A DNA stretch of 64,000 nt from Agromyces luteolus (GTDB lineage Bacteria; Actinomycetota; Actinomycetes; Actinomycetales; Microbacteriaceae). This document shows, in pieces, positions 41,931 to 49,997 of this stretch (position 1 is the first letter of the stretch; each line of letters begins with the position of its first letter). The notes below the pieces were generated by a model that did not search any database, was not told the origin of the DNA, and saw only the letters and a program-made list of their open reading frames with translations. The stretch covers positions 434,001 through 498,000 of the forward strand of contig NZ_WODA01000025.1 in assembly GCF_009729855.1 (NCBI RefSeq), in the 5' to 3' direction. The position numbers were made by a program, and so were the translations under genes.

Positions 41931-42692
41931 GTGCGACTCACCCTCGCCCAGATCGACTCGGACGCCGATGCGGCGCGCAACCTGCGCCGCATCGGCGCCG
42001 CCGTCGAGCGCGCGGCTGCCGCGGGGTCGACGCTCGTCGTGTTCCCCGAGTACGCGATGTACGAGAAGCACGCCGTCGACGCCACGTTCGCCGAGGTCGC
42101 CGAGCCCGTGGACGGCGAGTTCTGCAGCGCGCTCTCGGCCCTCGCCTCGTCCCATCGCGTCGCGATCGTGGCCGGCATCGTCGAGCAGCACCCCGACGGC
42201 GATCGCCCGTTCAACACGCTCGTCGTGATCGGGCGCGACGGCCGGCTGCTCGGCCGCCACCGCAAGATCCACCTCTACGACGCGTACGGATTCCACGAGT
42301 CCGCCTGGATCTCCCCGGCAGAGCACCCAGAACCGACCGTCGTCGAGGTCGACGGCGTGCGCGTCGGGCTGATGACGTGCAGCGATGTGCGGCATTCGGA
42401 ACTCGGCGTCGCCCTGGCGAAAGCCGGTGCCGAGATCGTGGCGCTGTGCGCGTCGTGGGTACCGGGTGAGCACAAGCTCGACCAGTGGCGCGTGCTCGCC
42501 CGCGCCCGCGCCATCGAGCACCTGTACTTCGTCGCTGCAGTCTCCCAGGCCGCACCGATCTCGATCGGCTCGAGCCTCGTGGTCGACCCGATGGGCGAGG
42601 TGATCGCGTCGCTCGACGAGGAACCTGCCCTGCTGACGCTCGACGTCGACATCACCGAGGTCGCGGCGAGGCGGGCCGCCGCGGCGCGCTGA
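41931..42692 (+). CDS. Carbon-nitrogen hydrolase (nitrilase superfamily), second copy
   Basis: 253 residues. The GTG at 41931, 14 bases after the permease stop, begins the canonical first strand RLTLAQID. The triad is complete: E40 in VFPEYAMYEK, K112 in HRKIHLYDAYG and C150 in MTCSDVRH. The sequence differs strongly from the first amidohydrolase in this operon, so it acts on a different bond or a downstream product; it is closer to omega-amidase/predicted amidohydrolase groups. It is cytosolic and is the last gene of the operon, followed by a hairpin at 42812-42830. Confidence 0.92.
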   Translation: MRLTLAQIDSDADAARNLRRIGAAVERAAAAGSTLVVFPEYAMYEKHAVDATFAEVAEPVDGEFCSALSALASSHRVAIVAGIVEQHPDGDRPFNTLVVIGRDGRLLGRHRKIHLYDAYGFHESAWISPAEHPEPTVVEVDGVRVGLMTCSDVRHSELGVALAKAGAEIVALCASWVPGEHKLDQWRVLARARAIEHLYFVAAVSQAAPISIGSSLVVDPMGEVIASLDEEPALLTLDVDITEVAARRAAAAR

Positions 42693-42811
42693 GCGCGACC
42701 TCCGTTCCACGCCCGTGGGCGCCGGGGTCTCCGGCTCAAGGGAGCGGGTCAAGAGGCGATAGCACCCCGACGAGACGTGGTACCGACCGCCGGAAGCGAA
42801 ATCGTGACGTT

Positions 42812-42830
42812 GCCGGCCTAAACGGCCGGC
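42812..42830. terminator. Hairpin between convergent operons
   Basis: GCCGGCC and GGCCGGC form a perfect 7-bp stem with a five-base TAAAC loop in the 161-bp gap between the amidohydrolase and the convergent GH43 gene. It may terminate transcription from either side. Confidence 0.5.
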
Positions 42831-42853
42831 GGATTACCACCCGCCTCGGGCCC

Positions 42854-44368
42854 TCATCGGGCTTCCGAGGTCCGCCGGACACCACGGAAGTGGACGACAT
42901 CGCCGCTTCCCTCGGCGAGGACCGCGAAGTGGACTCCGACGAACCACTCCGCCGCTTCAGCTGAGAGCAGTCGCGCGCGGCCCTGACCGATAGCGACGGG
43001 CGCTTGCCCACCGGGGACCGCCTCGAACCGGTAGTAGTCGGCGGTGGCGACGATTCGGAGAGTGATGGAGTCGGCGGGAGGCAGCACGCGGTGGTCGACG
43101 GTGTGCAGGTCATCGACTCTTCGAGTGAACGTGGTCTCGATGGTCGAGTCTCGACCACGCCGCAGCGTCAGCCGGAAGAAGTGGGCGTCGTCGCTGTAGA
43201 TACCTACTCCCGCACCGTCGAAGTCCGCTGACGCCAATGTCGCCTCGAAGGTCTGCGAATCCTCGGTTTGGGCGAGGAGGAGTGCTCCCTGCCGAGGCTC
43301 GCCGAGAGCACGGCCGCGAGGGAGCGTCACGCTGGCTTCCGTCGCGCTGATGCCGTCCGGAGACGGTCCGACCGTTTTCCAGCCGTACTCGATCCACGAC
43401 GTGGGTGCGGACGTCGGCCGTGGAGTGGCTGGTGCGGGCAGTGGTGCGCTGTGCTCCTGGATGAGCTCGACGGTTCCGTCGCGACCGATGACGGGCCACC
43501 CGTCGGCGGTCCACGACACGGGAGCCAGGAAGGTCTCCCGTCCCAGGTTGTGGTGCACTGCGAATCCGCCCGCGCTCTCGTGCCGTGTGCCGAGGAACAC
43601 TGCCCACCAGTTGCCGTTCTCGTCGTCGATGAGGTCCGCGTGGCCGGTGCTCTGGATGGGGTGACCCACGCGGTGACGATGCGTCAGGACGGGGTTATGG
43701 GGCGCCGGTTCGAATGGTCCCCACGGGCTGCGACTGCGCGCGCAGGTCTGCATGTGGCCCTTCCAGGTGCCGCCTTCGGCGCTGAAGAGGTAGTACCAAT
43801 CGCCGATCCGGTACAGGTGCGGTCCCTCGATGTCGTTGGACTGGAACCCGCCGTAGTTGGTCGTGAGTTCCCGGAACGGCCCGAGCTCGCCGGTCGTGAT
43901 GTCGAGCTCGGCCTGCACGACGGGGCCGAGGAAGCCGTCTTCGCGCGGGCGCATCGAGCGTCTGGTGTAGTACCAGCGTCCGTCGTCGTAGAGCAGAGAC
44001 GGGTCGAATGCCTCATCGTCCACCCACAGAGCATCCGACCAAGGGCCGCTCGGGTCTTCGGCACGGACGATGAAGTTGCCGCCCCCTTCCGCGACGTTCG
44101 TGCAGGCAAGGTAGAAGACTCCATCGACGTATCGAAGCGTCGGAGCGAACAGCATGATGGGGCCTTCTCGACCGTCCCTGCGATACTGCTCCGGCCGTGA
44201 GATCGCTCCGGCGAGGATGGTCCAGTTCACCAAGTCCGTCGAATGGCGAATGAGGACTCCGGGCAGGAGACCGAAGGACGAGGTTGCGAGGTAGAAGTCC
44301 TCCCCGACTCGTGTGATGGACGGATCGGGCTCCGTGCCGCGCACCACAGGGTTGTTGAAAACCGGCAT
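42854..44368 (-). CDS. GH43-family glycoside hydrolase (xylosidase/arabinofuranosidase type)
   Basis: 504 residues; GAGGAGG lies nine bases before the ATG. The five-bladed propeller carries the GH43 residues: D15 in GTEPDPSITR (base), D122 in EAFDPSLLYDDG (pKa modulator) and E181 in NDIEGPHLYRIG (acid). The C-terminal ~180 residues (ATEASVTLPRG... FFRLTLRRGRDS) form the beta-sandwich domain of subfamilies 11/12. There is no signal peptide, so it hydrolyses imported xylo- or arabino-oligosaccharides in the cytosol. It is downstream of, and on the same strand as, a TetR gene, next to GH3 and GH78 genes. Confidence 0.92.
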   Translation of the reverse strand: MPVFNNPVVRGTEPDPSITRVGEDFYLATSSFGLLPGVLIRHSTDLVNWTILAGAISRPEQYRRDGREGPIMLFAPTLRYVDGVFYLACTNVAEGGGNFIVRAEDPSGPWSDALWVDDEAFDPSLLYDDGRWYYTRRSMRPREDGFLGPVVQAELDITTGELGPFRELTTNYGGFQSNDIEGPHLYRIGDWYYLFSAEGGTWKGHMQTCARSRSPWGPFEPAPHNPVLTHRHRVGHPIQSTGHADLIDDENGNWWAVFLGTRHESAGGFAVHHNLGRETFLAPVSWTADGWPVIGRDGTVELIQEHSAPLPAPATPRPTSAPTSWIEYGWKTVGPSPDGISATEASVTLPRGRALGEPRQGALLLAQTEDSQTFEATLASADFDGAGVGIYSDDAHFFRLTLRRGRDSTIETTFTRRVDDLHTVDHRVLPPADSITLRIVATADYYRFEAVPGGQAPVAIGQGRARLLSAEAAEWFVGVHFAVLAEGSGDVVHFRGVRRTSEAR

Positions 44369-44430
44369 CGGCGGGCCTCCTCGGTTAAACCGCTCATCGA
44401 ACTGTATTACGGAGTGAACCACAGCTCGAT

Positions 44431-44459
44431 GCTCGTTCTCCGTTCCGCGGAGAACGAGC
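44431..44459 (-). terminator. Hairpin at the end of the TetR gene
   Basis: A perfect 12-bp stem (GCTCGTTCTCCG and its complement) with a five-base loop begins inside the TetR stop codon. No T-run follows. It may limit readthrough into GH43 62 bp downstream. Confidence 0.6.
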
Positions 44460-45040
44460 TACTCGGCCACCTTCAGGATCGACCAGAGCTTCGCGATCCG
44501 ATCGGCCATGTCCACACTGTCCGGGTCCAGCAACCACTGAAGCTGCAGTCCATCCGCAACGGCGACGAGGATCGACGCAGCATCCTCGGCGTCGATGGCC
44601 GTCGAGGCCTTCCCAGCCTCCTGCTGCGCACGGATGTCGCCGGCGATCTCATGGATCAGCCAGCGGTAGCGGTCGACGAAGAATCCATGGGCCATGCCGT
44701 CGCCGTCGACGCTCTCGGCCGACATCGAGACGAACAGCCGGACGAGACCCGGCTCGCCGGCATTGCGCGCCACCGCATCGAGCAATCGCTTCACGGAGTG
44801 GATGTGGCTGTCCTCATCTGGCGCCGTGGCGCGATCGTCCCTGCGACGGAGCACCGCGAGGAACAGTTCTTCCTTGGTGCTGAAGTAGTGGAGCAGGCCG
44901 GCCTGGCTGAGGCCCGTCTGCCGCGCGATCTCGCGCATCGAGGTCCGGTCGTACCCGCGTCGCCCGAACTCCTCCAGTGCAGCATCGAGGATCTCGCCTC
45001 GCTTAGCGAGACCTTTCGCATAGGGACCACGTGACGCCAT
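44459..45040 (-). CDS. TetR-family regulator of the glycosidase cluster
   Basis: 193 residues. HTH: ILDAALEEFGRRGYDRTSMRE then IARQTGLSQAGLLHYFSTKEE. The C-terminal domain (about residues 75-190) resembles AcrR/BetI-like TetR proteins (LVRLFVSMSAESVDGDG). It lies between GH43 (same strand) and the divergent GH3/GH78 operon; a perfect palindrome GACCGG-TTTT-CCGGTC at 45083-45098 in the divergent region is the likely operator. Sugar-responsive control by a TetR protein is less common than by LacI, so the effector may be an aglycone rather than a sugar. Confidence 0.9.
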   Translation of the reverse strand: MASRGPYAKGLAKRGEILDAALEEFGRRGYDRTSMREIARQTGLSQAGLLHYFSTKEELFLAVLRRRDDRATAPDEDSHIHSVKRLLDAVARNAGEPGLVRLFVSMSAESVDGDGMAHGFFVDRYRWLIHEIAGDIRAQQEAGKASTAIDAEDAASILVAVADGLQLQWLLDPDSVDMADRIAKLWSILKVAE

Positions 45041-45082
45041 GTCGCCATGGTACCGACGCGGATTCTATGAAACTATGTCGCT

Positions 45083-45098
45083 GACCGGTTTTCCGGTC
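45083..45098. promoter_or_regulatory. Candidate operator of the glycosidase-cluster TetR
   Basis: GACCGGTTTTCCGGTC has perfect 6-bp arms, 33 bp before the GH3 start and 43 bp from the TetR start. It is the only strong palindrome in the 90-bp divergent region. Confidence 0.55.
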
Positions 45099-45130
45099 GT
45101 CGAGTCCGACGAGGAAGTGGAGACGACACC

Positions 45131-47638
45131 GTGGACGACGAGATCCGAAGCCACCTTTGCGCGCTTCGCGCGTCATTGACGCTCGAGGAGAAGGTCGCGC
45201 TCCTCACCGGGCGCGACTCGTGGTCCACGACCCCGCTCCCATCGATCGGGCTGCGCTCCATGGTGCTCTCCGACGGGCCGGCCGGGGTCCGGGGCGCCCT
45301 GTGGGACGAGCGATCACCGTCGGTCAACTTCCCGTCGCCCACGGCGGTCGCCGCGTCCTGGGATCCCGCGATGGTGGAACGAGTGGGCGCAGGGCTCGGC
45401 AGCGAAGCCGTGCGCAAGGGGGTCGACGTGGTCCTCGCACCGACGATCAACATCCAGCGCACGCCGTACGGCGGCCGCCACTTCGAGGCGTTCAGCGAGG
45501 ACCCGCTGCTGACCAGCGTGCTCGCGACGAGGTACGTCCGCGGGATCCAGTCCTTCGGCGTCGGCGCGACCGTGAAGCACTACGTGGCCAACGACTCCGA
45601 GACCGATCGCTTCACCGTCGACGTCCGCGTCTCGGACCGCGCGCTCCGCGAGGTGTACCTGCGCGCCTTCGAGGGCCCCGTCGTCGACGGAGGAAGCTGG
45701 CTGGTGATGAGCGCCTACAACGCCATCAACGGGCGCACCGCCTCCGAGAACGACCTGCTCACCGCCCCGCTCAACGACGAGTGGGGATTCGACGGTGTCG
45801 TCGTGAGCGACTGGACGGCCGTGCGCTCGATCGAGAGCGCCCGCCATCCCCAGGACCTGGCCATGCCCGGCCCGAGCGGCCCGTGGGGCGACGCGCTGGT
45901 CCGCGCCGTCGAGGACGGGCGCATCCCCCGTGAGGCCGTCGATCGCAAGGTCGACCGCCTCCTCATGCTCGCCGCGCGCGTGGGGGCGCTCCGAGATGTC
46001 CCGCGACGACCGGACGTCGCGCCCGCCGATGCGCGCGTTGTACGTGAGACGGCTCGGGCCGCGGCGATCGGGGGGTCGGTGCTACTCCAGAACGACGGGC
46101 TCCTCCCGATGACGTCCCCTCAGTCGATCGCGCTGATCGGCGAAGGCGCGTGCGTCGCACGGACCCAGGGCGGCGGCAGTGCGACGGTCATCCCGGAGGC
46201 GGTCAGCGCACCCCTCGCGGCGATCGGCGCACGATGGCCGGACACCCGGGTGAGCTGGTCGCTCGGCGCGGTCGTGCAGCACGGTGTCGCCGACCTCGCG
46301 CCGGAGGACTTCACCACGCTCGACGGGCTGCCGGGCATGACCGTTCGATACCTGGATGCGTCGGGGTCGGTGACCCTCGAAGAACGACGCCAGACGTCTC
46401 GCATCGTCGGGTTCGACCCCGAGTCCCCCGTCGTCGGAGCCGCGCGCGTGGAGATGAGCTTCCGCTGGCGACCGGGCACGGACCAACCCGTCGCACGACT
46501 CGGCATCGTCGGCCTCGCCGACTACGCCGTCTCCGCCGACGGCATGGAGGTCGCGGCCGGCGCGCTCCGCACCGGGCCGGACGACGATCCGGCCGCCGCC
46601 GTCCTTCACCCGCCGGCCACGGTCGTCGAGGTCCCGACCCCGTCGGAGGAGACCGACGTCACGGTGACCTTCCGCCCGGTGGCCGGCGCGATGCCCGATG
46701 CGCTGTCGCTGGGCGTCGGCGTCCCGCCCACGACCCGCGACGCCGACGAGCTCATCGCCGAGGCCGCCGATGCGGCCGCCGATGCGGAGGTGGCCGTCGT
46801 GGTCGTCTCGACGTCGGCGGAGGTCGAGTCGGAGGGGTTCGACCGCCGTTCGCTGGCCCTGCCCGGCCGCCAGGACGACCTGGTCCGCGCGGTCGCCGCA
46901 GCGAACCCCCGCACCGTCGTCGTGGTCAACGCCGGCGCGCCCGTGATCCTGCCATGGCGCCACGGGGTCCCCGCCATCCTCGTGAGCTGGTTCCCCGGAC
47001 AGGAATTCGGCGACGCCCTCACCGACATCCTCAGCGGCGCCGCCGAACCGGGCGGGCGCCTCCCGGTCACCTGGCCGGGTACCGAGGAGACCGTGCCGGT
47101 GCGCGAGACCCGACCCACGGACGGCGTCCTCGACTACGCGGAGGGCGTGCACGTCGGCAGTCGTGCGTGGCTCCGCACGGGCGCCGCTCCGGCCTATCCC
47201 TTCGGCCACGGCTTGGGGTACACGACCTGGACCCTCGATGCAGCGTCCGCGCCGGCGACGGTGTCCGAAGGTGCGGACGCGACCGTCGCCATCCGACTGA
47301 CCAACCGGGGATCCCGAACCGGGAAGACGGTCGCGCAGGTGTACCTCGAGCGGGTCTCGCCGTCCGAGATCGACCGCCCTGTCCGATGGCTCGCCGGGTT
47401 CGCCCCGGCCACGGCGGCCGCCGGCGAGACCGTGACCGTCGAAGTGCCGGTCGCAGCGCGGGCCTTCGAGCACTGGGACGACGGCTGGCGAACCGAACCG
47501 GGAGCCTACGCGCTCCGCGTCGGCTTCTCGGTGGCCGACCTGCCCGTCACACTCGACATCGCCGTGGATGCAGCAGCGCCGGTTGCGGTCGGAGCGGATG
47601 GGTCTTCGATCTCGGGCTCCTGGAGAGGAACACGATGA
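45131..47638 (+). CDS. GH3-family beta-glycosidase with PA14-like insert
   Basis: 835 residues from a GTG at 45131. The (beta/alpha)8 domain has VLSDGPAGVRG, LAPTINIQRTPYGGRHFEAF, VKHYVANDSETDRF and the nucleophile in VVVSDWTAVRS (Asp near residue 227). The second domain carries the insert VEMSFRWRPGTDQPVARLG (PA14/carbohydrate-binding-like) before VVVVSTSAEVESEGFDR. A fibronectin-like C-terminal domain (KTVAQVYLERVSPSEIDRP) ends the protein. There is no signal peptide, so it is cytosolic. Its stop overlaps the GH78 start (ATGA). Together they would strip rhamnose and glucose-type residues from a glycoside such as a flavonoid or saponin. Confidence 0.94.
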   Translation: MDDEIRSHLCALRASLTLEEKVALLTGRDSWSTTPLPSIGLRSMVLSDGPAGVRGALWDERSPSVNFPSPTAVAASWDPAMVERVGAGLGSEAVRKGVDVVLAPTINIQRTPYGGRHFEAFSEDPLLTSVLATRYVRGIQSFGVGATVKHYVANDSETDRFTVDVRVSDRALREVYLRAFEGPVVDGGSWLVMSAYNAINGRTASENDLLTAPLNDEWGFDGVVVSDWTAVRSIESARHPQDLAMPGPSGPWGDALVRAVEDGRIPREAVDRKVDRLLMLAARVGALRDVPRRPDVAPADARVVRETARAAAIGGSVLLQNDGLLPMTSPQSIALIGEGACVARTQGGGSATVIPEAVSAPLAAIGARWPDTRVSWSLGAVVQHGVADLAPEDFTTLDGLPGMTVRYLDASGSVTLEERRQTSRIVGFDPESPVVGAARVEMSFRWRPGTDQPVARLGIVGLADYAVSADGMEVAAGALRTGPDDDPAAAVLHPPATVVEVPTPSEETDVTVTFRPVAGAMPDALSLGVGVPPTTRDADELIAEAADAAADAEVAVVVVSTSAEVESEGFDRRSLALPGRQDDLVRAVAAANPRTVVVVNAGAPVILPWRHGVPAILVSWFPGQEFGDALTDILSGAAEPGGRLPVTWPGTEETVPVRETRPTDGVLDYAEGVHVGSRAWLRTGAAPAYPFGHGLGYTTWTLDAASAPATVSEGADATVAIRLTNRGSRTGKTVAQVYLERVSPSEIDRPVRWLAGFAPATAAAGETVTVEVPVAARAFEHWDDGWRTEPGAYALRVGFSVADLPVTLDIAVDAAAPVAVGADGSSISGSWRGTR

Positions 47639-49887
47639 CGCTCGACGCCCTCGGGAACGCCCACTTCATCACGGCCCGGGCAGACCGCCACGTCGCTCCG
47701 CGATTCTGGATCGAGGCCGACCTCGACCATCCACGCTCGGACGTGGTGGGTGCGGTGCTGCGCGCCACGGCCCACGGCGTGTACGAGGCCCGCATCGATG
47801 GGCGACCCGTCTCCGACTCCGTGCTCGACCCGGGATGGACCGCCTACGAGTGGCGCCTTCCCTACCAGGAGCACGATGTACGAGACCTGGTCGCCACCGG
47901 GAGCGGAGCCGTTCGGCTGGACCTCGTGCTCGGCAACGGCTGGTACCGAGGCGACCTGGCGTTCGCCGGAGCGAACGCCAATTACGGTGACGTCATCTCG
48001 GTCGCGGCAGTCCTCGAGGTCACCTACCGGGACGGCTCTGTCCAGCGCATCATCACCGATGCGAACTGGTCCGCCGCCGCGTCGGACACGACGCGCAACT
48101 CCCTGTACAACGGGCAGACGATCGACGCGCGCCGGCGGCACGTCACTGCACCGCCACTGGAGGTGCTCGAGGTCGACGTCGAACGCGGGAGGCTGGTCCC
48201 CCAGAGCGGACCGCCGGTACTCAGACACGAGACGTTCCAGCCCACCGCGATCTGGACGTCGCCGACGGGACGCACCCTGGTGGACTTCGGCCAGAACCTG
48301 GTCGGGTGGCTCCGCCTTACGGTCAAAGGACCGGAGGGCACGCAGATCGAGATCCGCCATGCCGAGGTACTCGAAGACGGCGAGCTCGGCACCCGACCGC
48401 TGCGGGCCGCAGAGGCGCGCGACGTCTTCATCCTCTCCGGCGGCGTCGACACGTTCGAACCGACGCTGACGTTCCACGGCTTCCGATACGTCGAGGTCCG
48501 CGGATGGCCGGGCGACCTCAGTCCCGACAGTCTCGAGGCGGTGGTCGTGCACTCGGAGATGCGGCGCACCGGGCACTTCTCGTGCTCGGAGCCGCTCGTG
48601 AACCAGCTCATCCACAACTCGGTGTGGGGCCAGAAGGGCAACTTCCTCAGCGTCCCCACCGACTGCCCGCAGCGCGACGAACGCCTGGGCTGGACCGGTG
48701 ACCTCGCCGCCTACGCGGCATCCGCCTGCTTTCAGTTCGACTCCGCGGACTTCCTCGACAACTGGCTCGCCGACCTGCTCGCCGAGACCGCTCACTCCCC
48801 CGACCGCGCCGTACCACTGGTCGTTCCCGACGCCCTGAAGTACGCAACCTTCCCTGAGGACTTCGAAATGCCGCCCTGGACAGCGACGGCGGTGTGGGGC
48901 GACGCAGCGATCTGGGTCCCTCAGGCCCTCTGGACCGCATACGGGGATGCGGACCGCCTCGCATCGCACTACCCGGCGATGAAGCTTCACCTGGCGTCGG
49001 TGCAGCGCTACATCTCGCCCACGGGGCTCTGGGACCTCGGGCACCAGCTGGGCGACTGGCTCGACCCGGACGCACCGCCCGACCAGCCCGCCGACGCGAA
49101 GGCCGATCCCCACGTCGTCGCAACTACCTGCCTGTATCGGTCCGCGACCTTCGCCGCAGAGGTCGCGGGAATCATCGGCGAGTCCGAGGACGCCACGCGA
49201 TGGACTCAGTTGGCCGAGCGTACGCGGGCCGCGTTCAACGAGCACTACGTCGACGGAGGCATCATCAAGTCCGACTGCGCGACCGTCTACGCGCTCGCCA
49301 TCGCGTTCGGGGTACTGGACGACGAGGACCGCGGGCGCGCGGGAGACCGCCTCGCCGCGATCGTGCGCGACGCCGGTCACCGGGTCACGACCGGCTTCGC
49401 CGGCACGCCGTTCGTGACATGGGCGCTCTCGGAGACGGGTCACGTCGATGATGCGTACGCCTTGCTCCTGGAGAAGGAATGCCCGTCCTGGCTCTATCCC
49501 GTGACGATGGGCGCGACAACGGTATGGGAGCGCTGGGACTCCATGCTGCCCGACGGCACGATCAACCCCGGCGAGATGACGAGCTTCAACCACTACGCTC
49601 TCGGCGCCGTGGCGGACTGGATCTACCAGGTCGTGGGTGGCATCCGACCTGCCGCCGCCGGCTACACCCGGGTCCGGATCCAGCCGGTGCCGGGACCCGG
49701 CATCACCTGGGCCGAGACGTCCTATGAGTGCCGGCACGGCATGATCTCGGCCGCGTGGCACACCGACGACGGCGGGTTCACACTCGACGTGGCCCTCCCC
49801 GATGGGCTCCATGCGGAGATCGTGCTGCCTGACGGCCGTGTCGAGCAGGTCGTCGGCGGGGTCCACCGCCTCACCACGGCTCACTGA
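47635..49887 (+). CDS. GH78-family alpha-L-rhamnosidase, cytosolic
   Basis: 750 residues; GAGAGGAA precedes the ATG, which overlaps the GH3 stop. The N-terminal beta domains contain FWIEADLDHPRSDVVGAVLRA, GNGWYRGDLAF and FQPTAIWTSPTGRTLVDFGQN. The (alpha/alpha)6 catalytic domain has VPTDCPQRDERLGWTGD, the conserved acidic segment of GH78, plus WDLGHQLGDWLDPDAPP and TVWERWDSMLPDG. No signal peptide is present. The long upstream open frame in phase is antisense-like GC bias and not part of the protein. It is a partner of the GH3 enzyme for deglycosylation inside the cell. Confidence 0.94.
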   Translation: MTLDALGNAHFITARADRHVAPRFWIEADLDHPRSDVVGAVLRATAHGVYEARIDGRPVSDSVLDPGWTAYEWRLPYQEHDVRDLVATGSGAVRLDLVLGNGWYRGDLAFAGANANYGDVISVAAVLEVTYRDGSVQRIITDANWSAAASDTTRNSLYNGQTIDARRRHVTAPPLEVLEVDVERGRLVPQSGPPVLRHETFQPTAIWTSPTGRTLVDFGQNLVGWLRLTVKGPEGTQIEIRHAEVLEDGELGTRPLRAAEARDVFILSGGVDTFEPTLTFHGFRYVEVRGWPGDLSPDSLEAVVVHSEMRRTGHFSCSEPLVNQLIHNSVWGQKGNFLSVPTDCPQRDERLGWTGDLAAYAASACFQFDSADFLDNWLADLLAETAHSPDRAVPLVVPDALKYATFPEDFEMPPWTATAVWGDAAIWVPQALWTAYGDADRLASHYPAMKLHLASVQRYISPTGLWDLGHQLGDWLDPDAPPDQPADAKADPHVVATTCLYRSATFAAEVAGIIGESEDATRWTQLAERTRAAFNEHYVDGGIIKSDCATVYALAIAFGVLDDEDRGRAGDRLAAIVRDAGHRVTTGFAGTPFVTWALSETGHVDDAYALLLEKECPSWLYPVTMGATTVWERWDSMLPDGTINPGEMTSFNHYALGAVADWIYQVVGGIRPAAAGYTRVRIQPVPGPGITWAETSYECRHGMISAAWHTDDGGFTLDVALPDGLHAEIVLPDGRVEQVVGGVHRLTTAH

Positions 49888-49945
49888 ACCGAGTCGCGCC
49901 CGTTCCGAATCAGGCGCGATCCGGCCGCATCCGCCGTCACGGCGA

Positions 49946-49980
49946 ATGCGGGTGCGAGCGCTGAGCGCCCGCACCCGCAT
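49946..49980. terminator. Terminator between convergent GH78 genes
   Basis: ATGCGGGTGCG and CGCACCCGCAT form a perfect 11-bp stem. The 13-base loop itself contains a GCGCT/AGCGC mini-stem. It lies between the convergent cytosolic and secreted GH78 genes. Confidence 0.75.
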
Positions 49981-49997
49981 CGGTGCAGCAGGTCAGA

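Noticed and set aside
46150-47634. N-terminal extension of the cytosolic GH78 protein by about 495 codons
   Set aside because: This part is an out-of-frame reading of the GH3 gene; the real start at 47635 has an RBS and a typical GH78 N-terminus.
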